DNA from: Kiritimatiellia bacterium
GTDB taxonomy: Bacteria > Verrucomicrobiota > Kiritimatiellia > JAFGHX01
Length of the DNA: 64,000 bases
Assembly (NCBI GenBank): GCA_016929905.1
Contig: JAFGHX010000279.1
Span: 1-64,000 of the forward strand
Reading direction: 5' to 3'
Shown here piece after piece: positions 17,395-25,537 of this stretch. The stretch's first letter is position 1. Every line of letters begins with the position of its first letter. The notes under the pieces were generated by a model, which worked only from the letters and a program-made list of their open reading frames with translations, did no database searches and was not told the DNA's origin. Position numbers and translations under genes: made by a program.

Positions 17395-19170
17395 CTACTC
17401 CTCCCAGCGTTGCGCGGCTTGGCCGGTAAACTCGAACCGGCGCGCGACGCGCAGGACTTCCGTGACGGCCGTGGTTCCGTCCAGGACGCGGGCCCAGCCG
17501 TTGTGGCGCAGGGTCATCATTCCGTGCTCGACGGCCGTCTTCCGGATCTCGTTGGACGGTTCCTGGCGTACGATCATGCCGCGCAGCGCTTCATCCAGCA
17601 CCATGATCTCGAACAGGGCCACCCGGCCGCGGAACCCCGTGAAATTGCAGTCCGGGCAGCCGCGCCCCTGGTAGAAGACGGCATCCCCGGCCCGGTCCGG
17701 GTACGCGTCGCGGATCTCGGCCAGGATGGCGTCCTCGGGCGCGAACTCGACGCGGCACGCGGCGCACACGCGGCGCACGAGCCGCTGCGCCACAACGCCT
17801 TCGAGGCAGGACGACACGAGGTAGGGCTCGATCCCCATGTCGAGCAGCCGTGTCACGGCGCTGGCCGCGTCGTTCGTGTGCAGCGTGCTGAACACGAGAT
17901 GGCCCGTCAGCGCGGCGCGCACGGCAATGTCGGCCGTCTCCACGTCGCGGATCTCGCCGATGAGGATGATGTCCGGATCGTGGCGCAGGATCGAGCGCAG
18001 CACGGAGGCGAACGTGAGGTCGATCTTCGGGTTCACCTGGATCTGATTGATCCCGCTCATCTGGTACTCGACGGGATCCTCCACCGTGATGATCTTGACC
18101 TCCTTCGTGTTCAGCCGCGCGAGCGTCGCGTACAGCGTCGTCGTCTTGCCGCTGCCCGTCGGGCCCGTGATCAGGATGATGCCGTGCGGCAGGGCGGACA
18201 GCTCTTCGAGAATCGGCCGCTGGCCCGGCATCAGGCCGAGGTGCGCGAGATCGATGAACATCGACGCCCGGTTCAGGATGCGCATGCTCACCGTCTCGCC
18301 GAACCGGGTCGGCAGCACGGACACGCGCAGGTCGAACTCTTCGGGGCCAACCCGCACCTTGATGCGGCCGTCGTGCGGCTTGCGCCGCTCGGCGATGTCC
18401 ATCTGCGCCATGATCTTGACGCACGAGGCGATCGCGCGCCGCAGATGATGCACGCCCTGCGGGACCGGAATGTCCTGCAGCACGCCGTCGACCCGGTAGC
18501 GCAGGCTGAGCCGGTCCTCGAACGGCTCGATGTGGATGTCGGTCGAGTCCATCTCGATCGCTTCCACGATCACCTGGTTCACGAACTTCACGATGCCCGG
18601 GTCCGATGTGTCGTCCACCGCCAGGTCCGTGTCCGGCGCGTCCGGCTCCTCGTCGCGGCGGGTCTGGATCGCCTCGTCGATCGTCTCCACGCCCAGTCCG
18701 TAGAAATGTTTCAGCGACTTGGCAATGTCGCTCTCGTTGCACAGCACCCATTTCATCGGGCAGCCCAGCAGCATGCGCAGGCTGTTCACCGTTGAGAGGT
18801 CCGGCACGCGGTTCGTGGCGAGGGTGATGATCCCGTTTGCCAGCTCGAGCGGGACGATGCGGTAGCGGGTCGCCACCTTCGCCGGCACCTTGCGCACGGC
18901 GTCCGGCGCGATGCTGAACTCGGCGATCGCGGTGAAGGGGATGTGCGACACCGCGCCCAGCGCCCTGAGCACGTCCGCCTCCGGCAGGACCGACTCCTTG
19001 ATCAGCGTACGGTCGAGCTGCTCGCCCGTCAGCGCCTTCTGCGCCTGCAGTTCGCGCAGCTTCTCGCCGGAAACCCGGCCCTCGGCCTCCAGCCGCCGGC
19101 CCAGCTCGGTCATGAGCTGTTCGGAAAACAGGCGGATATCCGCCGTCGCGGTCGCTACACAATCACTCAC
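17395..19170 (-). CDS. gspE: GspE/PilB-type secretion ATPase
   Basis: This 591-residue cytoplasmic ATPase powers a type II secretion system or type IV pilus. The N-terminal MshEN/GspE-N domain spans about 30-160. The catalytic domain has Walker A GPTGSGKT at 336-343, the Asp box VEDPVEY, the Walker B region IILIGEIRD at about 401-409 and the His box THTND region STLHTND. The zinc-binding tetracysteine motif (C469, C472, C505, C508) is typical of GspE and PilB. GTG is the probable start, with GGAGG upstream, and it overlaps the PilP-like gene by eight bases. No GspF platform gene or prepilin peptidase occurs in the window. Confidence 0.94.
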   Translation of the reverse strand: MSDCVATATADIRLFSEQLMTELGRRLEAEGRVSGEKLRELQAQKALTGEQLDRTLIKESVLPEADVLRALGAVSHIPFTAIAEFSIAPDAVRKVPAKVATRYRIVPLELANGIITLATNRVPDLSTVNSLRMLLGCPMKWVLCNESDIAKSLKHFYGLGVETIDEAIQTRRDEEPDAPDTDLAVDDTSDPGIVKFVNQVIVEAIEMDSTDIHIEPFEDRLSLRYRVDGVLQDIPVPQGVHHLRRAIASCVKIMAQMDIAERRKPHDGRIKVRVGPEEFDLRVSVLPTRFGETVSMRILNRASMFIDLAHLGLMPGQRPILEELSALPHGIILITGPTGSGKTTTLYATLARLNTKEVKIITVEDPVEYQMSGINQIQVNPKIDLTFASVLRSILRHDPDIILIGEIRDVETADIAVRAALTGHLVFSTLHTNDAASAVTRLLDMGIEPYLVSSCLEGVVAQRLVRRVCAACRVEFAPEDAILAEIRDAYPDRAGDAVFYQGRGCPDCNFTGFRGRVALFEIMVLDEALRGMIVRQEPSNEIRKTAVEHGMMTLRHNGWARVLDGTTAVTEVLRVARRFEFTGQAAQRWEE

Positions 19171-19747
19171 GGCGGCTGTCCTCCACGAAGGTGCGCGGCA
19201 GCCCGATCTCCAGTTTCACCTGGCCGCCGTCGGGCAACAGCAAGACGACACTGTCGAAGGCGATCGCGCCGATTGTCAACCCGTACAGTTTCGCGCCCTC
19301 GTCGTGGAACTGGCCGCGGCCCGTTGCCCGGTCCTCGATCAGCGCGGCGGTCCGGCCGTCCGGGCGCTTGAACAGGCCGCGGTAGGTCAGGTTCACCATG
19401 CTCGCTTTCGGCGTGCTCTGGCCCTGCGGCCGTACACGATAGCGGACCGTCGGCTTGCTGGGCGGGCGCGCGGCCGTGCGCGCCGTCTGGGTGCCGGTCG
19501 GCCGCTTGAACGGGTTGCCCGAATACGTCGCCTTCGCCAGCCCCGCCTGCTCCTCCACATAGGCCAGAATGCGCGGGATGTCGTCCGGTTCCGACACCTG
19601 GCCGCCGGGCGGCATGCGGAACGGCTTCTCACCCGCCGTGAACTCGCGCCAGGTCCACCAGCCGGCGACGGCGATCAGCCCGAGCATCGCGCAAAGGCAC
19701 ACCGCGCGCGCGTTCGCCCTTTCCAGCCATCTCCAGAGGTTCTCCAT
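19163..19747 (-). CDS. PilP/GspC-like bitopic assembly protein
   Basis: This 194-residue protein has a short cytoplasmic start, one membrane helix (about residues 14-32), a Pro-rich linker and a C-terminal beta domain (about 110-185). The domain contains LTYRGLFKRPDGRTAALIED and a later GAKLYGLTIGAIAFDSVVL, the pattern of the GspC homology region and of PilP that contacts the secretin. Its position between the PilO-like protein and gspE supports this role. Overall similarity is weak, so the precise family is inferred. Confidence 0.75.
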   Translation of the reverse strand: MENLWRWLERANARAVCLCAMLGLIAVAGWWTWREFTAGEKPFRMPPGGQVSEPDDIPRILAYVEEQAGLAKATYSGNPFKRPTGTQTARTAARPPSKPTVRYRVRPQGQSTPKASMVNLTYRGLFKRPDGRTAALIEDRATGRGQFHDEGAKLYGLTIGAIAFDSVVLLLPDGGQVKLEIGLPRTFVEDSRRE

Positions 19748-19778
19748 CCTCAGCCTGCTCCCTTCGGCCCGGAGGCCG

Positions 19779-19859
19779 GGTGTCAGGTGTCAGGTGTCGG
19801 GTTTCAGGTCTCAGGGCTCCGCTGACACCTGACACCTGACACCTGGCGCCTGGCGCCTC
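19779..19859. repeat. Inverted pair of 7-nt tandem arrays
   Basis: Five GGTGTCA-type heptads (19779-19815) are followed after a few bases by five reverse-complement heptads of the CTGACAC type (19822-19859). The whole can fold into one long hairpin. It sits between two co-directional genes of the secretion cluster (the PilO-like stop at 19866 and the PilP-like start at 19747). Confidence 0.85.
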
Positions 19860-19865
19860 ACCCGG

Positions 19866-20702
19866 CTAGAAGCCACGCGGCGAAAGCGGCACCACCGACT
19901 CCACGACGGGCGGCGCGAGTTGCCGCGGGTCCTTCAGAAACACGAGCCCGCACAGAACGGCGTCGACCGACACCGTTTCCCGCGGGTTCCCTTCGTCCCG
20001 CAGGATGCGCAGCCCCCTCACGAAGAACGTGTGGTCGGGCGTCAGCACCGCGTGCAGCAGATCATACACGTTTTCCATACCGCCGTTGAAGACGATTCGC
20101 ACCGGATATTCTTCCATAAAGAGCTCTTCCTTGTGGCCCACGATGTGCTCGATCAGGTCCAGCGGCTCGATGCGGCGGATCCGCTCGATCTTCAGGTCGA
20201 GCGACAGGTCTACCAGTTTCTCCACCGCGCGAAGCTGGAACATGAGCCGTCGCGCGTCACGGCCGCCGGTCACCGACTCGTCGATTCCCAGGTCGTGCGG
20301 CAGGCCGATCCCCACGGTCTTCGATTTCTGGCGGAGCCGCTCCCGGACCTGGAACAGGGCGACTTTGAAGTCGATATGCCCGATCGGGGCGGCGGCCGTC
20401 TTCTCCAGATCCGCCAGGGTGCCGAGCCGGCCGGGAATCTGCTGCCAGCGCCGGGCCAGTTCACGGGCCCGGGCCTGTTCCATGGTGCGGCGTTTGACCA
20501 GCAGTTCCTCCCCGCGCAGGTAGCCGTTCTGCTCGAGCTGGCGGGTCATATGTTCCACCTGCCGCTCGAGGTCGAGCCGGCGCTTGTTCTGCGGGAGCAG
20601 CAGCGAGAACCACAGCGCGAAAATGACCGCGCCGGCAATCACAATCAGCGCCAGCACGCGTTGCCGTTCCGACCAGCTTGAGGATGTCGAGGTCGAACTC
20701 AC
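19866..20702 (-). CDS. PilO/GspM-like pilus or secretion assembly protein
   Basis: This 278-residue protein begins with GTG in a GTGA overlap with the upstream PilM-PilN fusion. An N-terminal membrane helix lies at about 16-35, then a coiled coil (LDLERQVEHMTRQLEQNGYL and onward to about 100), then a ferredoxin-like periplasmic domain. The layout and gene order (PilM, PilN, PilO, PilP) identify it as the PilO/GspM component that couples the cytoplasmic ring to the secretin. Sequence conservation is low, as is normal for this family. Confidence 0.75.
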   Translation of the reverse strand: MSSTSTSSSWSERQRVLALIVIAGAVIFALWFSLLLPQNKRRLDLERQVEHMTRQLEQNGYLRGEELLVKRRTMEQARARELARRWQQIPGRLGTLADLEKTAAAPIGHIDFKVALFQVRERLRQKSKTVGIGLPHDLGIDESVTGGRDARRLMFQLRAVEKLVDLSLDLKIERIRRIEPLDLIEHIVGHKEELFMEEYPVRIVFNGGMENVYDLLHAVLTPDHTFFVRGLRILRDEGNPRETVSVDAVLCGLVFLKDPRQLAPPVVESVVPLSPRGF

Positions 20703-22393
20703 GGTTGCGCCACCTTTACGTCGATGACAAAGGGCCGTTCGCCGCCGGGCAGGCTCTTGCGCGGTTCGCCGGTCCTGCCCGAAAGTTGGTCGTCGGGCAG
20801 CAGATCGGCCGATGTGACGAACGGCGCCTTCTCCAGCTTGCCGATCAGTTCCTTGACCGTCGACAAGTCGTCCTTCGGCGTGTAGCCCTCGACGATGATC
20901 CGGCCGAAGGCCGGCCGGGCCTCCGGCGGCGGCTCGTCCGCCGCCGTCTTGGGGGCGGAGGGCAGCCGGCTGTGGATGCGCTGCACGACGGGCGGCTTGC
21001 GGCCGGCTGGCTGGGCCTCGGTCCGGAAATAGGAAGCTTCGTCGCTGACCAGCGTGATCCAGTCTTGCGGGCCCTTGGCGTGGTTGAGAAAGTCGATCAG
21101 CTCGCGCATGAGCGGCCCGTTCCGGACCAAGTCGCCGACCGGCTGCATCATGGTGTGCGTCAATTCGTTCTGCGCCTTGATCTGCTCGATTTCCTGCGCC
21201 AGCGTCTGGCAGTGGTTGAGCGTGGCGCGCTGCGCCTTGAGATGGGTCTCCATGCGCTGGAAGTCGCGGTAGCCGCCTACGAGGCTGACGCCGAGGATGA
21301 GCACGGCGGCGGCGGCGGCGCCGATCCAATAGCGGCGCTGCCTGCGCAGGGCGAGTTCTTCGCGCTCGCGCAACGGCAGCAGGCTGACGTCGGCGGAGCC
21401 GAGCCCGAGTCCGGCCAGGGCCAGGCCGGCGGCCAGGGCGTAGCGGCCGGGGTTGTTGAGTTCCGTCTTGCAGGCCAGGTTCTGGACGGGCTGCACCTGC
21501 ATGTGGAGCCGGTCGGCAACATACTCGCGCAGGCCCGTCAGGTCCGCCCCGCCGCCGGAGAGCACGAGCCGCGTAGGCTGGTCGGCCTCTGCCCCGAACG
21601 AGGTGCGATACACGGAGAGGAAGGTCTGCATTTCCGAGACCCACGTGTCGGCCGCCGCGGTCAACGCGGCGCGGTGCTGGGCGTCGCCGCGGTTCAGGGC
21701 GCCCTCGGCCGTCTTCACGTGTTCGGCTTGGGCCGGCGAGACGCCGGCGGCTTCCGCAAGCCGGTCGCTGAACAGTTGGCCGCCGCAGGCCAGGCTGCCG
21801 GCGAACCGCAGCCCCGCGCTGTTGCCCACGACGACTTCCGTGCCGGTGCAGCCGATGTCCGCGTAGAGCCACGGCGCCGCTTCGAGCGAACCGGTCGCCC
21901 GCGCGAGGTTGAACAGGGCGACGGGGAACGGGATGACGTCCGTCACGCGCATGGCCAGCGCGCGCGGCGCGGCCAGGCCTTCCTCCAGCACGCTCGGCCG
22001 CGCCATGCACAGCAAGAGCCGCTTCGCCTGGTCCTCGGCGGAGACGGGCGTGAACCCGTAGACCATCGGTTCGGAGGCGAGTTCGTTGAACCGGCTCATC
22101 TCCATGGCCGCCGCCTGCGCGTAGGAGCGCGGGTCGTCCCGCATCAGCTCGATCGGCTGAAACATCGCCGCCTGCGCGGAGAGCCCGATCACGCACGGCG
22201 TGCCCGGCGGCGCCAACTCGCGCAGCCAGCGCCCGATCACCTCGACCTTGTCCGGCACGTCCGCGGGCAGGCGCAGCAGATCGGCGCGGGTGATGAGCGC
22301 ACCCGCGCCGCGCCGCAGGGCGCGTACCGCCTTCACCGAGTGGCGGCCGATGTCCAGGCCGAGTATCGCTTTGTGTCTCGGGGTAACGCTCAT
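20699..22393 (-). CDS. PilM-PilN fusion (GspL-like) assembly protein
   Basis: Using the ATG at 22393 gives 564 residues; a GTG at 22420 would add nine. Residues 1-320 form an actin-like PilM domain, starting ILGLDIGRHSVKAV and with the later nucleotide-binding LYADIGCTGTEVVV and LVLSGGGADLTGL. A single membrane helix (about 355-380) is followed by a coiled coil and a periplasmic PilN-type ferredoxin-like domain. In type IV pili these are separate proteins; in type II systems the fused form is GspL. It therefore supplies the cytoplasm-to-periplasm link of the assembly platform. It lies 83 bases after the secretin gene and is coupled to the PilO-like gene. Confidence 0.85.
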   Translation of the reverse strand: MSVTPRHKAILGLDIGRHSVKAVRALRRGAGALITRADLLRLPADVPDKVEVIGRWLRELAPPGTPCVIGLSAQAAMFQPIELMRDDPRSYAQAAAMEMSRFNELASEPMVYGFTPVSAEDQAKRLLLCMARPSVLEEGLAAPRALAMRVTDVIPFPVALFNLARATGSLEAAPWLYADIGCTGTEVVVGNSAGLRFAGSLACGGQLFSDRLAEAAGVSPAQAEHVKTAEGALNRGDAQHRAALTAAADTWVSEMQTFLSVYRTSFGAEADQPTRLVLSGGGADLTGLREYVADRLHMQVQPVQNLACKTELNNPGRYALAAGLALAGLGLGSADVSLLPLREREELALRRQRRYWIGAAAAAVLILGVSLVGGYRDFQRMETHLKAQRATLNHCQTLAQEIEQIKAQNELTHTMMQPVGDLVRNGPLMRELIDFLNHAKGPQDWITLVSDEASYFRTEAQPAGRKPPVVQRIHSRLPSAPKTAADEPPPEARPAFGRIIVEGYTPKDDLSTVKELIGKLEKAPFVTSADLLPDDQLSGRTGEPRKSLPGGERPFVIDVKVAQP

Positions 22394-22476
22394 GTCCAAT
22401 CGCTCGGCGGCGGGGGGCACACGGCTTGCCCGTTGGGCGACGGCCTTGCCCCCCCGCCTGCCCGGAGGTCAGCCCG

Positions 22477-24321
22477 CTACTCCGTTTCGACGGCCGGCGC
22501 CGCCACCGGCGGCGCCTCGTGCACGGGGGCGGAGGCGTCGGCGGCCGGGATCCGCTCCATCGGGACGAGGTCCTCGCCCCGCTCGGTTACGATGGTGGCG
22601 GTGACGAAGATCAGGAGGTTCTGCCTCGATTCCTGTATGCTGTCGCGCTGGAACAGGCGGCCGAGCAGCGGGATCGCGCCCAGGAACGGAACCTGGCTCT
22701 TGCCCTCGGTGCCCGTCGCGGTGACCAGCCCGCCCATCACGACCGTCTCGCCGCTCTGCACGAGAACTTCCGTCTCGATGATGCTGCGCCGGAAGATCGG
22801 CAGCTTCACCATCGAGAGGCCGTTGGTCGTGGTCGTGTCGGTCTCGCCCTCGATCAGGCCGACCTCGTATTCCTCGAACCGCACGAATTCACTGATCTCC
22901 GGCTTCAGCGACAGGGTGATCGTGCGCATGTCCGCGCCGAGACTCGGGATCACCGACAGCTCGATGCCCAGTTCCTCGAGCTGCGGTTTGCCGACCGGCA
23001 CCAGCATGCTCGTGTAGACGGTTGTGCCGTCGTCGGTGACCGTTGGGACGGAGACGGTGTCGAATTCCTCGAAGAACCGGAAATCCTCGCCTACCCGGAT
23101 CATGGCCGGGTGGTTGTTGACCGTCGTGACCTTCGGCACCGACAGCGTCTGCGCCTTGCCCGAGACGTCCAGCGCATGCAGGACCGCCTGGAACATCGGG
23201 TCGGTAAGCAGGCCCTGGTAGGTCAGGTTCAGGCCCTGCACCTGGTTGGCGAACGGGGTGAAGCTCACGCTGCCGCCTTCGTTGATCTGGGTCTGCGGCG
23301 CCGTCACCTCCGTCCCGTTCTGAAGCACCTTCGTCCGGGTCACCGTCAGCGGGCTGTTCAGCAGCCAGTCGATGCCCAGTTCGCGCAGGTCGGTGACCGT
23401 CGTGCCGACGAACCGCGCTTCGATCAGGACCTGCGGCGGACAGACGTCGAGCCCGGCAATGAGCGCTTCGATCAAGGCCAGGTTCGCGCGCGTGTTCTTC
23501 ACGATCAGCACGTGCGACTTCGGATCGAACATCAGGTCGCCGCCCGGCACCTTCGGCACGAACCGCTCAATGGCGTCCACGATCTTGATCTTGTTGCCGG
23601 CGCCCCCTTCCGTCGAACCGGAGATGCCTTTTCGGAGCCTGTACATCCGCGTTTCCAGCGGCATCGGCGATTCGGCGTCGGTCTTCGGCGTGGCCCAGAT
23701 GAGATTCTCGCCCAGATAGAACGCGACACCCAGATTCCGCGCGACGTAGTCGAGGATCTCGCCCAGCGGCACGTCGTCGGCGTGCACGGTCATCGTCTTG
23801 GTCGTGTCCATGGCGTCGGCGATGATGTTCACGTTCTCCGATGCGCCCAGCGCGAGAATGAATGTGTCGAGGTTCACGCTGTCCAGGTGCAGCGTCACGC
23901 GCCGCTCGAGTGCCTTCTCCATGGGGGAGGGCTCCGTCCGCGTCGGATCCGACAGACCGCGGATGAACCGGCGCTGCCCGTACGTGTCGGGCATCACCCG
24001 GCTGCGCTCCAGGTCGATCACCGCCCGCTCGCGCGACGTCTCGCGGCGCAGCGCCATCTCGTTCGCGCGCTGCTCGCTCATCGCCTTCAGTACCCGGTGC
24101 CGTGTCTCCACCAGGCCCGGCGTGTCAGGGTTGCGGTGCCCGATGTCGATGCATTCGATCAGCGCGCCCGTGTAGTCGCCCGCCTCGTAAAGCGCCTCGG
24201 CGCGGGTCAGCGATGCGGACGGGCGCGCGCGGCGGGCGGCGGGCGCGGGCGGCGAGACACAGCCCGCCAGCAGGAGGGCGGCAAGACCGCAGCAGATTGG
24301 CAGGGCTGTCCGTCTGATCAT
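22477..24321 (-). CDS. Secretin lipoprotein of type II secretion/type IV pilus
   Basis: This 614-residue outer-membrane channel protein has a lipoprotein signal with lipobox LLAGC (Cys21). A short helical region with one TPR-like unit follows (about 38-75). An STN/N0-type domain (VTLHLDSVNLDTFILALGA, then DVPLGEILDYVARNLGV) and an N1-like domain precede the secretin core at about 330-590. The core ends with SQVPFLGAIPLLGRLFQ, the diagnostic secretin motif, followed by NLLIFVTATIV. The ATG is placed exactly at the expected start of transcription from a strong promoter (24328-24356), so it appears leaderless. It heads the PilMNO/PilP/GspE set. Confidence 0.93.
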   Translation of the reverse strand: MIRRTALPICCGLAALLLAGCVSPPAPAARRARPSASLTRAEALYEAGDYTGALIECIDIGHRNPDTPGLVETRHRVLKAMSEQRANEMALRRETSRERAVIDLERSRVMPDTYGQRRFIRGLSDPTRTEPSPMEKALERRVTLHLDSVNLDTFILALGASENVNIIADAMDTTKTMTVHADDVPLGEILDYVARNLGVAFYLGENLIWATPKTDAESPMPLETRMYRLRKGISGSTEGGAGNKIKIVDAIERFVPKVPGGDLMFDPKSHVLIVKNTRANLALIEALIAGLDVCPPQVLIEARFVGTTVTDLRELGIDWLLNSPLTVTRTKVLQNGTEVTAPQTQINEGGSVSFTPFANQVQGLNLTYQGLLTDPMFQAVLHALDVSGKAQTLSVPKVTTVNNHPAMIRVGEDFRFFEEFDTVSVPTVTDDGTTVYTSMLVPVGKPQLEELGIELSVIPSLGADMRTITLSLKPEISEFVRFEEYEVGLIEGETDTTTTNGLSMVKLPIFRRSIIETEVLVQSGETVVMGGLVTATGTEGKSQVPFLGAIPLLGRLFQRDSIQESRQNLLIFVTATIVTERGEDLVPMERIPAADASAPVHEAPPVAAPAVETE

Positions 24322-24327
24322 TCGCGT

Positions 24328-24356
24328 ATACTACACGTGGCCGGAAGCGGTGTCAA
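24328..24356 (-). promoter_or_regulatory. Consensus sigma70 promoter, leaderless secretin start
   Basis: On the minus strand a perfect TTGACA (24351-24356) and TAGTAT (24328-24333) are 17 bases apart, and the secretin ATG follows after six bases. Transcription would start on or beside the A of the ATG, and no ribosome-binding site precedes it. Confidence 0.75.
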
Positions 24357-24382
24357 ATGCTCTGGCCGTGCGCCCGCAACGC

Positions 24383-25174
24383 CTATTTCCACAGGTCGCT
24401 CTGCATCGTGAGTTCCCATGCAAGCGGCGCGCGGAACACGTTGCCGATGTACGAGACGTTGAAGGTCAGCCCCTGTGTTTGGGGACCCTCCGCCGGATCG
24501 TTCACCTGGATGCTCTGCTCTTCGTGGTGGTGGAAACAGCGGATGACCGGGAAGATCGCCGCACTGTAAGCGCCGGCGTGTGTCTTGTCACCCCACGTCA
24601 GCTGATGCTCCTTGACTTCACCCCACGACACCCTCCCGTCCTTCGGGGCGATGTCGAGATCCTCTTCGGTAACGGCGTGCGTGCTGTAGCTCAGCCAGTC
24701 GATTCCCCACGTGCACGGCGCCGCGCAGAACTCGTACAGATAGCTGCACCCGTGAATGTCGCCGTTCCGGCCGTAGTAGGGAGGAGGGTGACTGTCGTTG
24801 TCGTCCGTTTCCGCGAATTGCTCGCCGACCGCGGGGTGCGGCGGCTTCGACCCGTCGGCCCCCTCCGACTTGTCGGACGGGCACAGGTAGATATCGGCGG
24901 TATCGATGTACTCGGGGTAGAGGCACGAGAGCCAATCGGGCCCCTTGTTGTCGTGGTCGCTGCGGTAGACCAGCCAGGCGACGCTGAACTGGTGCAGCCC
25001 GTTGATGCACGTCGTCTGCCGGGCCCGTTCCCGCACGTGGCGGACGGCGGGGAACATGATGCCCGCCAGAATCACGATCACCGCAATGACGACCAGCAGT
25101 TCAACCAGCGTGAAACCGCGGGCCGGGCGCCGCCTCTTCCGCGCGAGGCCTGGTTGGGTGCAAGGTGTATTCAT
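24383..25174 (-). CDS. Prepilin-like protein with N-terminal methylation motif
   Basis: This protein of about 263 residues has a type III (prepilin) signal: a basic leader ending RPARG, cleavage before FTLVELLVVIAVIVILAGIM, with Glu at +5. The C-terminal portion is large, Cys-, His- and Asp-rich, and resembles the prepilin-type proteins that are strongly expanded in Lentisphaerae, Planctomycetes and Verrucomicrobia (segments CPSDKSEGADG, YGRNGDIHGCSYLYEF, FHHHEEQ). Such proteins are exported pseudopilins of unknown role. It probably uses the ATG at 25174; there is no clear ribosome-binding site. It lies just upstream of the secretin gene, but the latter has its own promoter. Confidence 0.85.
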   Translation of the reverse strand: MNTPCTQPGLARKRRRPARGFTLVELLVVIAVIVILAGIMFPAVRHVRERARQTTCINGLHQFSVAWLVYRSDHDNKGPDWLSCLYPEYIDTADIYLCPSDKSEGADGSKPPHPAVGEQFAETDDNDSHPPPYYGRNGDIHGCSYLYEFCAAPCTWGIDWLSYSTHAVTEEDLDIAPKDGRVSWGEVKEHQLTWGDKTHAGAYSAAIFPVIRCFHHHEEQSIQVNDPAEGPQTQGLTFNVSYIGNVFRAPLAWELTMQSDLWK

Positions 25175-25365
25175 GGAGCCTGTTTCAGACGCAAGGGCCG
25201 GGTGCCGCGATGCCGGTCCCATTCGGCAAACGCGGGCTGCCCCCCCCGGATATTGCCCACCCTCATCGGCTATTCTAGCCGCCCCGTCCCGGCGGGGCAA
25301 GGCCAAATGTGCGGGGGGGGCTGGGGGACAGGCGGCGGGAAGTTGACTCAAGACCCGGGAACAGC

Positions 25366-25430
25366 CCTTACGGGCTTGACTACAAACGGATCAACCATCC
25401 GATTTGGCGTTTGTAGTCAACGCCGTAAGG
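25366..25430. repeat. 23-base-arm inverted repeat
   Basis: Two 23-base arms (25366-25388 and 25408-25430), mismatched only at two adjacent bases, form a cruciform-capable hairpin with a 19-base loop. A 20-base stretch identical to part of the left arm recurs at 36845-36864. The 363-base gap 25175-25537 holds no other feature apart from the promoter elements of the following gene. Confidence 0.85.
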
Positions 25431-25522
25431 CGTGTGGCGTCCAACAGGCGCGGGCCTGGGTGCCGCCGGGCCGGCGGCACTTGCTGGCGGTGCGGCAAAA
25501 GCGTGGATATCGTGCGGAAAGC

Positions 25523-25531
25523 TGGTACGAT
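25523..25531 (+). promoter_or_regulatory. Extended -10 promoter element, leaderless start
   Basis: TGGTACGAT (extended -10: TGN-TACGAT, hexamer at 25526-25531) lies six bases before the ATG of the thioredoxin-CcdA gene. A good -35 is not seen, as is common with extended -10 promoters. Confidence 0.5.
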
Positions 25532-25537
25532 GCGCGC

